Origin: Phocaeicola barnesiae DSM 18169 = JCM 13652
GTDB taxonomy: Bacteria > Bacteroidota > Bacteroidia > Bacteroidales > Bacteroidaceae
DNA length: 64,000 nt
Direction: 5' to 3'
Assembly (NCBI RefSeq): GCF_000374585.1
Contig: NZ_KB894643.1
Coordinates: forward strand, 274,773-338,772
This document shows positions 36,749 to 46,618 of this stretch, piece after piece. The translations under genes were made by a program, and so were the position numbers. Under the pieces are notes generated by a model. That model saw nothing but the letters and a program-made list of their open reading frames with translations, was not told the DNA's origin and did not search any database. The stretch's first letter is position 1; each line of letters begins with the position of its first letter.

Positions 36749-37691
36749 AATTGTTATATGCTTTAATCAGTGCTTCGTGTAACAATAATCCCTGAACAGT
36801 ATATCCCTGTCGGGTAAAATGAATCCGGTCTTTCTGGTAATAATTGCCGGCTACCCAGTTCAGACAAGCCCGTTGCTTTCCTCCTACGATGTCATACATG
36901 TCCCAAATGGCCATCCGGTGGTCACGGGCATAATTCTGTTCGGTAGCGACCACCTGAGGAGTCTGGGTATTGATGACCCTTCCCCTTCGACCTTGACGCT
37001 TATAAGCCCCCGGAGGAGTGGTCAGCAGAATAGCCGATTCGGGGCACGATTCCTTCAGGGCATCCAGCAAAGTTCTCATGTGTTGCTGATGCTGGGCTGC
37101 CACATAACGGGGAGCATGAGCTTCATTGGTTCCGAAAGACACAATAATCAAATCAGGATGCAATGCTGCTATCTCGTGTATGCGTTCAGGCGTATAAAAC
37201 GTACCGTATGTCGCGCCGTTCACTCCCAGCATGTGATACACGATTCCCCGCTCGCCCGTCTCTTCCGCCAAACCGGACGACTGGTAGGTCACTTCCTCGT
37301 CCACTACCGCTTCGCTTCCGAACTCCTCCTCCAATTTCTTCCGGACAACGTATGGCAACACATGCCCACGGACGTGCGAATCGCCGATATGTACAATACG
37401 TACCGGCCCTTCCATACGCATCAACTTATTCCAAAAAGGGTCAAGCGTATGCTCCGGGTCCTCGATTTCATTCTTCCGGGTCTCCCGGAACACGACGGGC
37501 ATCGAAGGTTCACAGTCTATCAACCCCATCATACGGACCATTGCCTGCTCACTGAATACCGGACCGGAATTCCTGTCCGGCAACACCTTCTCAGGAAGAG
37601 CATCCTGTGCCTGAAGCATGACCGCCATTCCCCAGAAAAGTATTCCAAATATCCATCGGCTACTGCATCTCATACGCTTTCCGTTTTTCAT
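36714..37691 (-). CDS. SGNH/GDSL hydrolase-type periplasmic protein 1
   Basis: From the ATG at 37691 (MKNGKRMRCSSRW) this is a 325-residue protein with a signal peptide ending MLQAQ. A start at 37673 is equally possible; longer frames reach 37751 but run deep into the upstream gene. The SGNH blocks are visible: IGDSHVRG with the nucleophile Ser, VNGATYGTFY, SFGTNEAHAPR with the Asn of block III, and KDRIHFTRQGY with the Asp-His pair. Such proteins work with MBOAT transporters either to transfer acetyl groups onto a glycan or to remove them. It overlaps both neighbours, showing tight coupling. Confidence 0.85.
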   Translation of the reverse strand: MKNGKRMRCSSRWIFGILFWGMAVMLQAQDALPEKVLPDRNSGPVFSEQAMVRMMGLIDCEPSMPVVFRETRKNEIEDPEHTLDPFWNKLMRMEGPVRIVHIGDSHVRGHVLPYVVRKKLEEEFGSEAVVDEEVTYQSSGLAEETGERGIVYHMLGVNGATYGTFYTPERIHEIAALHPDLIIVSFGTNEAHAPRYVAAQHQQHMRTLLDALKESCPESAILLTTPPGAYKRQGRRGRVINTQTPQVVATEQNYARDHRMAIWDMYDIVGGKQRACLNWVAGNYYQKDRIHFTRQGYTVQGLLLHEALIKAYNNYVATQFTGSRN

Positions 37692-39036
37692 ACTGTTCCT
37701 TTCCATATACGAACGTTTCAAACAACAAGTTGGCGAAATACTTACCTCCACGGAAGTTGATGTGCGTGTAGTCGTAATTTGCCAAAGCCGGCTTCCGGTT
37801 GACCAGTTCCGCCATACTTCCTTCTCCTCCCATCGCCTCGAACAGGTTCCAGAAGGCTACATGTGTCTGGGCAGCCAAGGCTTTCTGGAAACGGATAAGG
37901 TTCTTCACGCCTGGCATCGTACGCAATTCGCCGGTCTCGGTCCGGTAATCCCGATCGCCTACCCCCACTATCAGGATAGAAGCCTGAGGGAACTCCCTTT
38001 TCAGATAATTCACCACCTTTTCCATAGCCGTCTGGTAGTAGGCATAGTTCACTCCCTGTTCCGAAGCCACATTCAATCCATATTGCAGGACAATCAAATC
38101 ATACGTACGCAAACGCTCATACTGCTGCAAAATTGCGGAAGGAATGTGTATCAGTTGCTGTCCGTTACTGCCGCGTGTACTGAAATTGTCGAGCACGATT
38201 CCGCTGGCCGGATCCATTGTGGCGGCATAGAAAGTCGCAGTAGCCGCAGAATCCAGCTGCTCCACTTTCCAGGAGACGCTTTTGATATTTCCGGTTACCG
38301 ATACAGACTGCATCAGGCTATCGCCTCCCAACGCAAAATGCCGGGCCTCCCCTCCATTGACAGAAGCGGACAGACGGATGGAATCATTGGTCCGGAAATA
38401 AATCGTAGAGATATTGCAGGAATCAGCGTATTCCCCCTGTTTTCTTCCCCTCAACGTGACAGAAGCTCCGGGGCGAGGAATAAAATAATGGTTCGAGATG
38501 TCCTGTCGTTTCCGGTCGAAAAAGACCGAATCGGTAATGGCATGGCTGCTCCAACCGCTGAAGGAATGGACAACCGTCGGACGATAACCGGATAAATTGG
38601 AAGCTACTGGGATATACCCTACCCCGCTTCCACCAAATTTCTGCTGAAGCAAAGTACGTAAGTCTCCCGTCATGATGTCCGCTTCGATGAACGAATCGCC
38701 GAAATAAGCGATACGTACCGGACGCCCCAACGAAGAGCGGTTAATCAAAGCCTCGTAAAAGGATTTCATTCCCCGCATGGTAGAATCAGAAAAATCTTCG
38801 ATACAAGTCATACCGGATTTACACGTATCTATAAAAGTCGGCTTCACCGGTTCCGGTAAGACCGATGTATCCGAATCGGCCGATACCGGAGATGCCTCCA
38901 AACGGATATCAGCCAACAGGTCCACACGCCGTAACGGTTTACCTCCCAGCTCGATACGGGGCAACCAATGCAGGGCCCCCAAACCCAATACCAGCAATAA
39001 AGTCAATAGGAATGTTGCAGCAACTCTATTCTTCAT
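37660..39036 (-). CDS. SGNH hydrolase-type periplasmic protein 2
   Basis: A 458-residue protein with an N-terminal hydrophobic segment (residues 6-28) that serves as a signal or anchor. The SGNH blocks are IAYFGDSFIEADIMTGDLR (about 111-129), LQYGLNVASEQ near 315-325, and the C-terminal YDYTHINFRGGKYFANLLF with Asp-x-x-His. Between blocks I and III there is a large beta-rich insertion (about 170-290), suggesting a carbohydrate-binding module. It is the first gene of the SGNH-SGNH-MBOAT unit and has a good promoter. Confidence 0.83.
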   Translation of the reverse strand: MKNRVAATFLLTLLLVLGLGALHWLPRIELGGKPLRRVDLLADIRLEASPVSADSDTSVLPEPVKPTFIDTCKSGMTCIEDFSDSTMRGMKSFYEALINRSSLGRPVRIAYFGDSFIEADIMTGDLRTLLQQKFGGSGVGYIPVASNLSGYRPTVVHSFSGWSSHAITDSVFFDRKRQDISNHYFIPRPGASVTLRGRKQGEYADSCNISTIYFRTNDSIRLSASVNGGEARHFALGGDSLMQSVSVTGNIKSVSWKVEQLDSAATATFYAATMDPASGIVLDNFSTRGSNGQQLIHIPSAILQQYERLRTYDLIVLQYGLNVASEQGVNYAYYQTAMEKVVNYLKREFPQASILIVGVGDRDYRTETGELRTMPGVKNLIRFQKALAAQTHVAFWNLFEAMGGEGSMAELVNRKPALANYDYTHINFRGGKYFANLLFETFVYGKEQYEKRKAYEMQ

Positions 39037-39060
39037 ACAGAATTCTCATAAAGACGGCTG

Positions 39061-39092
39061 CAAAGATAGTGAAAGGTGAGTGGAGAGGCAAA
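39061..39092 (-). promoter_or_regulatory. promoter of the SGNH-SGNH-MBOAT operon
   Basis: On the minus strand, TTTG (39089-39092) and TATCTTTG (39061-39068) are separated by 20 nt, an ideal match to the Bacteroides consensus. The ATG at 39036 lies 25 nt past the -7 box. Confidence 0.72.
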
Positions 39093-39181
39093 CGAATAAC
39101 AGAGTTTTTCAGGTTTGACAATCCTGAACCGCCTCCAGTCTTATGAAAAGAAAGGGAAAGTTGGAAGCAGCAAAAGAGCCG

Positions 39182-39823
39182 TCAGTTTACGCGCTTTTCA
39201 CGGACTGTCTGTAAAAAATGATCCACCATCCGGGCTCCCTTTTCGGTAGTGATTCCCCGCATGTGCAGAATCGTAATTTCGCTGTAAATTTCATCCAGCG
39301 GATAGTTCTCTGCCAAATCCGAATACACCAGAACATCCAACTGCATCGACATGGCCTTACTGATGATATCAAAGTTAATGTCTTCGCGGAAAATGCCCTG
39401 ATTCACTCCCTGGCGGAAATGTTCGGCCGCTGCCTTATCCGAATCTCGCTGCTCCTGCCGGAAAAACTCCAGAATTTCCGGATACTTCCTCAAATCGCGG
39501 AAGAACACCGGATTCATCTCACACAATTCACTGGATTTTTTTTCATAAAAGGCAAAGATTACCTCCAAGGCATTTTCAGCCTTGGAAGCAATCTTCGCCA
39601 TATAATCATGCATCTCGTTCCGCTGAAAGCGCATGACTTCCAGCAAGAGCTGCCTTTTATCCTGAAAAAGCTCATAAAGCGTCCGCTTCGAAATGGAAAG
39701 TGATGCCGCTATATCGTCCATGTGGACATTGCGGATTCCCAGACTAAAAAAAGCTTTTACAGCCTGTTGCAACACCTCATTCCGAAGTTCCGATCGATCT
39801 TTCTTTACACGCTTTACCGCCAT
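39182..39823 (-). CDS. TetR/AcrR family regulator, last gene of RND operon 2
   Basis: A 213-residue repressor-type protein. The N-terminal helix-turn-helix is typical (AFFSLGIRNVHMDDIAASLSISKRTLYELFQDKRQLL, about residues 23-60). The C-terminal all-helical ligand-binding and dimer domain is variable, so the ligand is not predictable. It starts 12 nt after the LpxA-like gene, on one apparent transcript with the efflux genes. Autoregulation of the pump by this protein is likely. Two small palindromes near the operon promoter are candidate sites. Confidence 0.9.
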   Translation of the reverse strand: MAVKRVKKDRSELRNEVLQQAVKAFFSLGIRNVHMDDIAASLSISKRTLYELFQDKRQLLLEVMRFQRNEMHDYMAKIASKAENALEVIFAFYEKKSSELCEMNPVFFRDLRKYPEILEFFRQEQRDSDKAAAEHFRQGVNQGIFREDINFDIISKAMSMQLDVLVYSDLAENYPLDEIYSEITILHMRGITTEKGARMVDHFLQTVREKRVN

Positions 39824-39835
39824 TCCATTCGTTTA

Positions 39836-40603
39836 TCAGTGAATAAGCCCCAATTTGGATGAAGCTACAAACTCAATAATATGGTCAATCTCTTTGCTGC
39901 CAGGTACCTGTTCCTTGATTCGGAGCAGAGCATCGTGCTGAGATGTATTGGCCTTATAAAGGATGCGGTAAGCCTGAGCGATATGCTTGATCAGTGTCTC
40001 AGGAAAACCGGCATGTTCCAACACCACAGTATTGATACTGTAGAATTCAATCGGTTCGTGTGCCGCTACGATAAACGGAGGGATATCCTTGATGAAGCGG
40101 CAACCGCCCTGCACCAAAGAATAGGCTCCCAAACGGGTTTTTCCCTGCATCAAGACATTGGATGTCAAGATAGCATGGTCTTCGATAATACAGTTACCGG
40201 AAATCTGAGAACCGTTACCGATGATACAACGGTTTCCAACCGTAACGTCGTGTGAGATACGGGAACCGGTCATAATGAAATTATCGTTACCGATGCGGGT
40301 TTCATTTCCAGCAAAAGTACCCCGGATAATGACAGCATTCTCGCGGATAACATTGTTGTTTCCTATACGGGCAATAGTATCGTCACCCGTATAGTTGAAA
40401 TCCTGCGGAGTAGCAGCCACCACGGCTCCTTGATACACTGTATTTCCATTACCCATGCGTGTACCGCTCATCAGGCTGGCATAAGGCATGATGACATTAT
40501 CGTCGCCTATCTCGACGTTCTTGTCGATATAGGCAAACGGATGGATTGTTACATTGTTACCGATCTTTGCAGAGGGGTCAACATAAGCCAAAGGACTAAT
40601 CAT
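39836..40603 (-). CDS. LpxA-family UDP-GlcNAc acyltransferase
   Basis: A 255-residue left-handed beta-helix acyltransferase made of hexapeptide repeats (IGNNVTIHPFAYI, IGDDNVIMPYASL, IGNNNVIREN). LpxA features are present: the catalytic His in SRISHDVTVGNRCI (corresponding to E. coli His125), and the C-terminal helical domain (HAGFPETLIKHIAQAYRILYKANTS). LpxA adds the first acyl chain of lipid A. Sequence differs considerably from the housekeeping enzyme, and the gene sits between an efflux operon and a tetR, not with lpxC/fabZ. It may therefore be a second enzyme for lipid A or ornithine-type lipid remodelling under drug or bile stress. That role is inference. Confidence 0.85.
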   Translation of the reverse strand: MISPLAYVDPSAKIGNNVTIHPFAYIDKNVEIGDDNVIMPYASLMSGTRMGNGNTVYQGAVVAATPQDFNYTGDDTIARIGNNNVIRENAVIIRGTFAGNETRIGNDNFIMTGSRISHDVTVGNRCIIGNGSQISGNCIIEDHAILTSNVLMQGKTRLGAYSLVQGGCRFIKDIPPFIVAAHEPIEFYSINTVVLEHAGFPETLIKHIAQAYRILYKANTSQHDALLRIKEQVPGSKEIDHIIEFVASSKLGLIH

Positions 40604-40632
40604 AAGCTTTCTTGTATTTAAATTTAAGGTTA

Positions 40633-42015
40633 TTACTCTCTGCCACCTCCTAAAGCACTGTACAGACTCACCACAGCCTGAATGCGTTGGAAATTATCGG
40701 AAACTTCCGTCAGCTGAGCACTCAACAGATTCTGTTGGGCAGTCAAGATTTCCAGATAAGTAGCTTCACCGCTTTGAAACAAAGCCTTGGTATAGGTTAC
40801 AGCCTTATCCAACTGTTCTACCTGTCCACGGTCCTCTATCAGTTTTCTGTTCTGGGTATCGAACAGATACAGTGCATCACTGACTTCCTTTCCGGCTTCC
40901 AGAATAGTCTGCTGATAATTCATCTGTGCAATCTTCTCTTCAGCTTTCGACACTTTCAGATTAGCAACCAATTTACCATTGTTGAAAATCGGCTGTGCCA
41001 ACGAAGCCAATGCCTGTAACATGAACTCTCCCGGATTCGCTACAGAAATTCCCGATCCGTTGGTCCATCCAGCCATACCAGTAATATTCAATCCTGGATA
41101 GAAAGCTGCACGAGCCTGATTCGTAGTATAATAAGCACTGGCAAGAGTCATTTCTGCAACTTTCACATCCGGACGGTTGGAAAGCAACTGCATCGGTACA
41201 CCTGCAGCCAGTTCTTCCGGCATTACCTGTTCTGCCAATGTTCCACGTTCAATGGTCTGAGGAGCTTTTGCCAACAAGACAGCCAAAGCATTTTCTGTTT
41301 CACGCACCTGACGTTTCAAATCCATCAGAGAAGCCTCTACCTGATGGCTGGCAGCACGCATCTGAGCAACTCCAGCTTCATTGGTCATACCCGCAATCTT
41401 CATGGCTTCCATAGCGCGTACATTTTCTTTATAGATAGCTGCTGTCTCGGTAGTAATTTCTACCTGACGGTCAAGCATCAATAAAGAATAATAAGTATTG
41501 GCTATACCACAAATAATCTGTGAACGTACAGCCTGCTGAGCATACTGGCTCTGTTGATAAGCTGTTTTCTGACCGCGCTTGGAATTCAAGATTTTGCCAA
41601 ACAGATCAATTTCCCAACTTGCTACCACAGGAAGCTGATAAGCTTTTACATAATTTCCACCATCCATCGAAGTAGTAGTCCCCTGCGGAGACAAATTAAT
41701 GGAAGGCAGATAAGAAAGTTTGGCAGAAGTCAACATTACTTTAGCTTCTTCTACACGAAGAGCAGCAGCCTGAACATCTACATTATTGGCCAAACCCTCC
41801 TCAATCAAGGCCTGCAACTTCGCATCACGGAAAATTTCCCGCCATGGCAGGTTGCCCATATTCGTTGTATCGGCAGCCAACGTATCGGTTGCCGAAGCCG
41901 GATCACGATAGATACCCTCAGCGGTAATCTCATCCGGACGATCGTATGCTTTGTAGATGTGGCAGCTACTCAAGGTAGCAGCTGCACACATCATGACAAT
42001 CAGTTGTTTCTTCAT
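40633..42015 (-). CDS. RND outer-membrane factor, NodT/OprM type (system 2)
   Basis: A 460-residue outer-membrane channel lipoprotein (lipobox ATLSSC). It has the two structural repeats that each give strands and long helices. NLPWREIFRD with Trp58 precedes the first helical region; SWEIDLFGKILNSKRGQKTAYQQSQ and AGWTNGSGISVANPGEFMLQALASLAQPIFNNGKL are typical. It is the intact counterpart of the disrupted gene at 6609-7988 and shares its start and signal (SSCHIY). It overlaps the pump by 1 nt (ATGA-type junction). It could in principle serve both pumps. Confidence 0.93.
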   Translation of the reverse strand: MKKQLIVMMCAAATLSSCHIYKAYDRPDEITAEGIYRDPASATDTLAADTTNMGNLPWREIFRDAKLQALIEEGLANNVDVQAAALRVEEAKVMLTSAKLSYLPSINLSPQGTTTSMDGGNYVKAYQLPVVASWEIDLFGKILNSKRGQKTAYQQSQYAQQAVRSQIICGIANTYYSLLMLDRQVEITTETAAIYKENVRAMEAMKIAGMTNEAGVAQMRAASHQVEASLMDLKRQVRETENALAVLLAKAPQTIERGTLAEQVMPEELAAGVPMQLLSNRPDVKVAEMTLASAYYTTNQARAAFYPGLNITGMAGWTNGSGISVANPGEFMLQALASLAQPIFNNGKLVANLKVSKAEEKIAQMNYQQTILEAGKEVSDALYLFDTQNRKLIEDRGQVEQLDKAVTYTKALFQSGEATYLEILTAQQNLLSAQLTEVSDNFQRIQAVVSLYSALGGGRE

Positions 42016-45000
42016 TACTTCTTATTGTTTTTCAGTGAATACTGTTCAATTTCGGATTCCACTTCACTTTCATCCATGCTATCCCATTCCATCGGTTTGA
42101 TCTTCTCCTGTAACCACTGGAAGACAACGAACAGAACCGGAACAATGAGGATCTGGAAAATCATACCGATTAACATACCACCGATGGCCGAAGCACCCAG
42201 GGTACGGTTACCGTGAGCACCTACACCCATAGCCAGCATCAACGGAATCAAACCGACAATCATTGCCAAAGAAGTCATCAAAATAGGTCGCAGACGGGCT
42301 GCAGCACCCAAGACAGCTGCCCATGAGATACTCATACCTTGCTTACGACGGTCAAGCGCAAACTCAACAATCAAAATGGCATTCTTAGCCAACAGACCCA
42401 TCAACATAATCAAGGCAATCTGCATATAGATGTCGTTTGACATAGAACCCAGAATCATCTTCAAGGCCGGAATGCTTCCCAAAGCCGCAAACCCGTTGAC
42501 AAATACGAAACTACCCATCAAACCGAACGGAACGGATAACAATACCGCCAGCGGCAGAATGTAACTTTCATACTGTGCACTCAACAGCAAGTATACGAAT
42601 ACGAAACACAGGATAAAGATAATACCTGTAGAACTACCACTGGTAGAAGCCTCTTCACGAGCCATACCTCCCAATTCATAACCAAAACCGGTAGGCAAAT
42701 TTGATTTTGCAACTTCAGCAATAGCCTGCAATGCCTGACCGGAAGTGTAACCGGAAGCAGGAGCCACCATCACCTTCATGGAAGTATACAGGTTGAAACG
42801 GCTGATGATATCCGGACCGTATACCTTCTTCAAGGTAACGAACTGGGTAATCGGCGCCATTTCATTACCGTTACGGATCTTGATGCTGTTCAATGCCTCC
42901 ATGTTCTTGGTAGCATCCGGTTCAGCCTGAACCATTACACGGTACATCTTACCGAAACGGTTAAAGTTAGAAGCATACAGACCTCCGAAATAACCCTGCA
43001 TGGTTGTCAGGATGTCACTCGGACTGATACCTGCCTTCTTACAAGCAGCCGCATCGATATCCAACTGATACTGCGGGAAGCTCGGGTTGAAGGTTGTCTG
43101 TGCACGGCTGATTTCCGGACGTTTCTCCAATTCTGCCGTATACGCATTCACCACATCGAAGAAATGGTTCAAATCACCACCAGTCTTATCCTGCATGTTC
43201 AATTCGATATCACTTGATATAGAATAACCCGGAATCATCGGAGGAGCAAAGAACAGTACCTGTGCATCTTTGATGACTTTCTGCGCACGCATAAACAACG
43301 TCGCAACGACCATGTCCGAATTCTGAGTCATAGAACGTTCTTCCCAGTCTTTCAACTTAATGATGACAGAACCGTAAGAAGGTCCCTGACCACCGATGAA
43401 ACCGAATCCGGAAATAATGGTACGTGACTCTACAGCCGGATCAGCAGCCACCAGACTGTCAACCTTATTGAGGACTTCCATGGCACGTTCCTGTGAAGTA
43501 CCGGGAGGAAGTGTAACCGCACCCATAATGGTACCTGTATCTTCATTAGGCACCATACCGGTCGGAGTGACATTCATGAAGAATACCAGCAAAGCAATAG
43601 AACCGGCTACCAGTCCCATGGACAACCATTTCTTATGTATGAAGAATACTACACGTTTCTTATAGCTCTTCAGCAAGCTGTCATATGCCGCATTGAATGA
43701 CGTATGGAAACGATCAACCAATGACATCTTCTTGCTGGCATGTTCTCCCAATGAATGAGGTTTCAAGAAAATTGCACACAAAGCCGGAGACAAAGTCAAC
43801 GCGTTCAATGCAGAGAAACCGATAGAAATAGCCATGGTCAAACCGAACTGACGATAGAAGGTACCGGCTGTACCACCCATGAAACTTACCGGAATAAACA
43901 CGGACATCATAACCAATGTAATGGAAACGATGGCACCGCCCAATTCACTCATGGCATCGATAGAAGCTTCACGTGAAGATTTATATCCCTGGTCCAACTT
44001 CGCATGGACACCCTCGACGACCACAATGGCATCGTCCACCACAATGGCAATGGCAAGCACCATAGCCGAAAGTGTCAACAGGTTCACGCTGAAGCCGATG
44101 AGCTTCAAGACGAAGAAAGTAGCGATCAAGGCTACCGGGATAGCAATAGCCGGAATCAAGGTAGAACGCATATCCTGCAAGAAGATATATACTACGATGA
44201 ACACCAGGATAAAGGCCTCAATTAAAGTCTTGATAACTTCGTGGATAGAAGCATACAAGAAGTCGTTGGCATTCTGTGCCACATTGATACGCAAACCGGT
44301 AGGAAGTGTTTCCTGAGCCTTGTCAAGTACTGCCTGCAGGTTATTGATGGTTTCAGTCGCATTGGTACCGGCCATCTGATAAACGATACAGGTTACCGCC
44401 TTGTGACCGTTTACCGTATTGTTGAAGGTATAGGCCAGACGACCCAACTCGATGTTTGCCACATCTCCCAAGCGGAGTACTTCACCGTTCGGCAACGCCT
44501 TGACTACGATGTTCTCGAATTCTTCAATCTGCTGCAGACGTCCCTTGTAACGGATGGTATACTGATATGTCTGGTTTCCACGTTCACCGAACTGTCCGGG
44601 AGCGGCTTCCAGGTTCTGTTCGGCCAATACTCCGGAAATGTCGCTCGGAATCAACTTGTACTGCGCCATTACATCCGGCTTCAACCAGATACGCATAGAG
44701 TAGTCCTGACCCATCACACTGGCATCACCCACACCCTTTACACGCTGGATTTCAGGAATCAGGTTGATTTTCGCGTAGTTTTCAATGAACTCGATGTTGT
44801 ATTTGTCTTCTTCATCGTACAGAGAGAAAATCAACAGCATGGAGTTCTGACGTTTCTGGGTAGTCACACCGACCTTGGTTACTTCGGCAGGCAACAGACC
44901 CTGAGCCATTGACACACGGTTCTGCACGTTCACCGCCGCCATATCCGGGTCAGTACCCTGGTTGAAGTAAATACTGATATCACCGGAACCGTTGTTCGAA

Positions 45001-45248
45001 GCGGTAGAAGTAATATACATCATGTTTTCTACACCGTTAATCTGGTCTTCCAGCGGTGCGATAACGGAATTCAATACGGTCTGCGCATTCGCACCCGTAT
45101 AAGTGGCTCTTACCGATACGGTAGGAGGCGCAATGTCCGGGTACTGTGTAACAGGCAGGGTAGCCAGACCGATTACACCCAGTATCACCAACAGGATGGA
45201 AATTACTGTGGAGAGTACCGGACGGTTAATAAATTTATCTAGTTTCAT
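42015..45248 (-). CDS. RND multidrug efflux transporter, AcrB/HAE1 type (system 2)
   Basis: A 1077-residue inner-membrane pump. The N-terminus MKLDKFINRPVLSTVISILL and the helix-4 relay Asp405-Asp406 (AIAIVVDDAIVVVEG) are conserved. The second half has GLLAKNAILIVEFALDRR. Compared with system 1 it is 31 residues longer, including a charged acidic C-terminal tail (DESEVESEIEQYSLKNNKK). Substrates would be amphipathic toxins such as bile salts, detergents or antibiotics. The operon also holds the adaptor, outer-membrane factor, an LpxA-like enzyme and a TetR protein. Confidence 0.95.
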   Translation of the reverse strand: MKLDKFINRPVLSTVISILLVILGVIGLATLPVTQYPDIAPPTVSVRATYTGANAQTVLNSVIAPLEDQINGVENMMYITSTASNNGSGDISIYFNQGTDPDMAAVNVQNRVSMAQGLLPAEVTKVGVTTQKRQNSMLLIFSLYDEEDKYNIEFIENYAKINLIPEIQRVKGVGDASVMGQDYSMRIWLKPDVMAQYKLIPSDISGVLAEQNLEAAPGQFGERGNQTYQYTIRYKGRLQQIEEFENIVVKALPNGEVLRLGDVANIELGRLAYTFNNTVNGHKAVTCIVYQMAGTNATETINNLQAVLDKAQETLPTGLRINVAQNANDFLYASIHEVIKTLIEAFILVFIVVYIFLQDMRSTLIPAIAIPVALIATFFVLKLIGFSVNLLTLSAMVLAIAIVVDDAIVVVEGVHAKLDQGYKSSREASIDAMSELGGAIVSITLVMMSVFIPVSFMGGTAGTFYRQFGLTMAISIGFSALNALTLSPALCAIFLKPHSLGEHASKKMSLVDRFHTSFNAAYDSLLKSYKKRVVFFIHKKWLSMGLVAGSIALLVFFMNVTPTGMVPNEDTGTIMGAVTLPPGTSQERAMEVLNKVDSLVAADPAVESRTIISGFGFIGGQGPSYGSVIIKLKDWEERSMTQNSDMVVATLFMRAQKVIKDAQVLFFAPPMIPGYSISSDIELNMQDKTGGDLNHFFDVVNAYTAELEKRPEISRAQTTFNPSFPQYQLDIDAAACKKAGISPSDILTTMQGYFGGLYASNFNRFGKMYRVMVQAEPDATKNMEALNSIKIRNGNEMAPITQFVTLKKVYGPDIISRFNLYTSMKVMVAPASGYTSGQALQAIAEVAKSNLPTGFGYELGGMAREEASTSGSSTGIIFILCFVFVYLLLSAQYESYILPLAVLLSVPFGLMGSFVFVNGFAALGSIPALKMILGSMSNDIYMQIALIMLMGLLAKNAILIVEFALDRRKQGMSISWAAVLGAAARLRPILMTSLAMIVGLIPLMLAMGVGAHGNRTLGASAIGGMLIGMIFQILIVPVLFVVFQWLQEKIKPMEWDSMDESEVESEIEQYSLKNNKK

Positions 45249-45298
45249 TCTATACCTTTATATTATATATAACGATAATGATTCCTCACGATTGCTCA

Positions 45299-46510
45299 TT
45301 AATTGAAAGCCGTAGCAAAATTACCTTCCTTCTGGTCCTTCAATGCCTGCTGATACTTGGCTTCCTTCTCAGCTGTAGTAATCGGGGTAATCTTCTGTCC
45401 GTCCTTCAAGGTCTGTACACCTTCCACAACAATCTTGTCGCCAGCTTTCAATCCGCCTGTCACGATATAGTTCTTACCGTCGTTCAGGTTTGAAATCTGG
45501 ATTTCCGTATGCTTCAAGGTATTGTCTGCCTGAAGTACATAAACGAACTTTTTGTCCTGGATTTCCTGGGTAGCCGACTGAGGAACCAGCATGATACCTT
45601 CCATGGTATAAGGGAATACCACATTAGCCATACCACCACTACGAAGAATGTTCTGCTTGTTCGGGAAGATAGCACGCATGGATACAGAACCGGTAGTCTG
45701 GTCGATGACACCACTCACGGCATCAATCTTACCGGTTTCGCTATACATCGTACCGTCTGCCAGCTGCAACTGTACAGGAGGCATCTTCTCCAACTGTTCC
45801 TTCAGCGAACCGCCGGCTCTTGTCAAATCCAGCAACTGCTTTTCGGTCATAGAGAAATAAACATACATGTCGCCGATTTCAGAAACAGTAGTCAAAGGTT
45901 CTGCGCTGGAAGCGCTGACCAATGCACCTACACGGTACGGGAACGTACCGATTACACCGTCCGACGGACTGGTTACCGTACAGAAGCCCAGGTTCTGCTT
46001 AGCGGCAGCATAAGCGGCCTCGGCCTGTGCCAGACTAGCCTTGGCAGACAACAGGTTGTTCTGAGCTGTCTGATATTCGAAATCACTGATAATCTTCTGT
46101 TCGTGCAACATCTTCTTGTTCGCCTCGGTAGATGTAACGGTTTCCAGATTAGCCTTGGCGGAAGCTACAGAAGCCTTAGCCTGATCGTATGCAGCCTTAT
46201 ATTGAGTCGGATCAATTTGGAACAGAGCCTGACCTTTACGGACTGTAGCACCTTCGTCTACACAAAGCTTTACGATAAATCCGGATACCTGAGGACGGAT
46301 TTCGATATCCTGTAAACCCTTGATTGTAGCAGGATAATGCTCATTCTGATTGCTTGATGTCACCGTCACTTCCTGTACGGCGAACTGGTCATCACCCATC
46401 TTAGCACCGCTCTGGCCTCCACCACAAGCAGTCAATACCGAAAGGCCTAACGCACAAAAGGCTACCCGGCTAGAAGAGAATCTTCTGTTTTTTTTCACAT
46501 TCATGTTCAT
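45299..46510 (-). CDS. RND efflux periplasmic adaptor (system 2)
   Basis: A 403-residue membrane-fusion lipoprotein from the ATG at 46510 (MNMNVKKNRRFSS). An upstream in-frame GTG at 46537 is less convincing, and the ATG at 46504 is also possible. The lipobox is LTACGGG. Lipoyl halves (IRPQVSGFIVKLCVDEGATVRKGQAL and LGFCTVTSPSDGVIGTFPY) flank a Lys/Ala-rich helical hairpin, and a beta-barrel follows. It is about 50 nt upstream of the pump and is first in the operon. It is paralogous to the system 1 adaptor. Confidence 0.92.
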   Translation of the reverse strand: MNMNVKKNRRFSSSRVAFCALGLSVLTACGGGQSGAKMGDDQFAVQEVTVTSSNQNEHYPATIKGLQDIEIRPQVSGFIVKLCVDEGATVRKGQALFQIDPTQYKAAYDQAKASVASAKANLETVTSTEANKKMLHEQKIISDFEYQTAQNNLLSAKASLAQAEAAYAAAKQNLGFCTVTSPSDGVIGTFPYRVGALVSASSAEPLTTVSEIGDMYVYFSMTEKQLLDLTRAGGSLKEQLEKMPPVQLQLADGTMYSETGKIDAVSGVIDQTTGSVSMRAIFPNKQNILRSGGMANVVFPYTMEGIMLVPQSATQEIQDKKFVYVLQADNTLKHTEIQISNLNDGKNYIVTGGLKAGDKIVVEGVQTLKDGQKITPITTAEKEAKYQQALKDQKEGNFATAFN

Positions 46511-46618
46511 ATCAATTAAATAGTTGTTTCTTTTCACATCTTCTCACATTCTATAGTCTCCAACCCGCAAGAACGCCATCTGCATGAATGAAAACTTTTT
46601 AAGGTAGTATAGTTTTTA

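Noticed and set aside
37691-37751. Longer start for SGNH protein 1
   Set aside because: The extra residues run further into the upstream SGNH coding region and precede a good signal peptide, so the start at 37691 is preferred.
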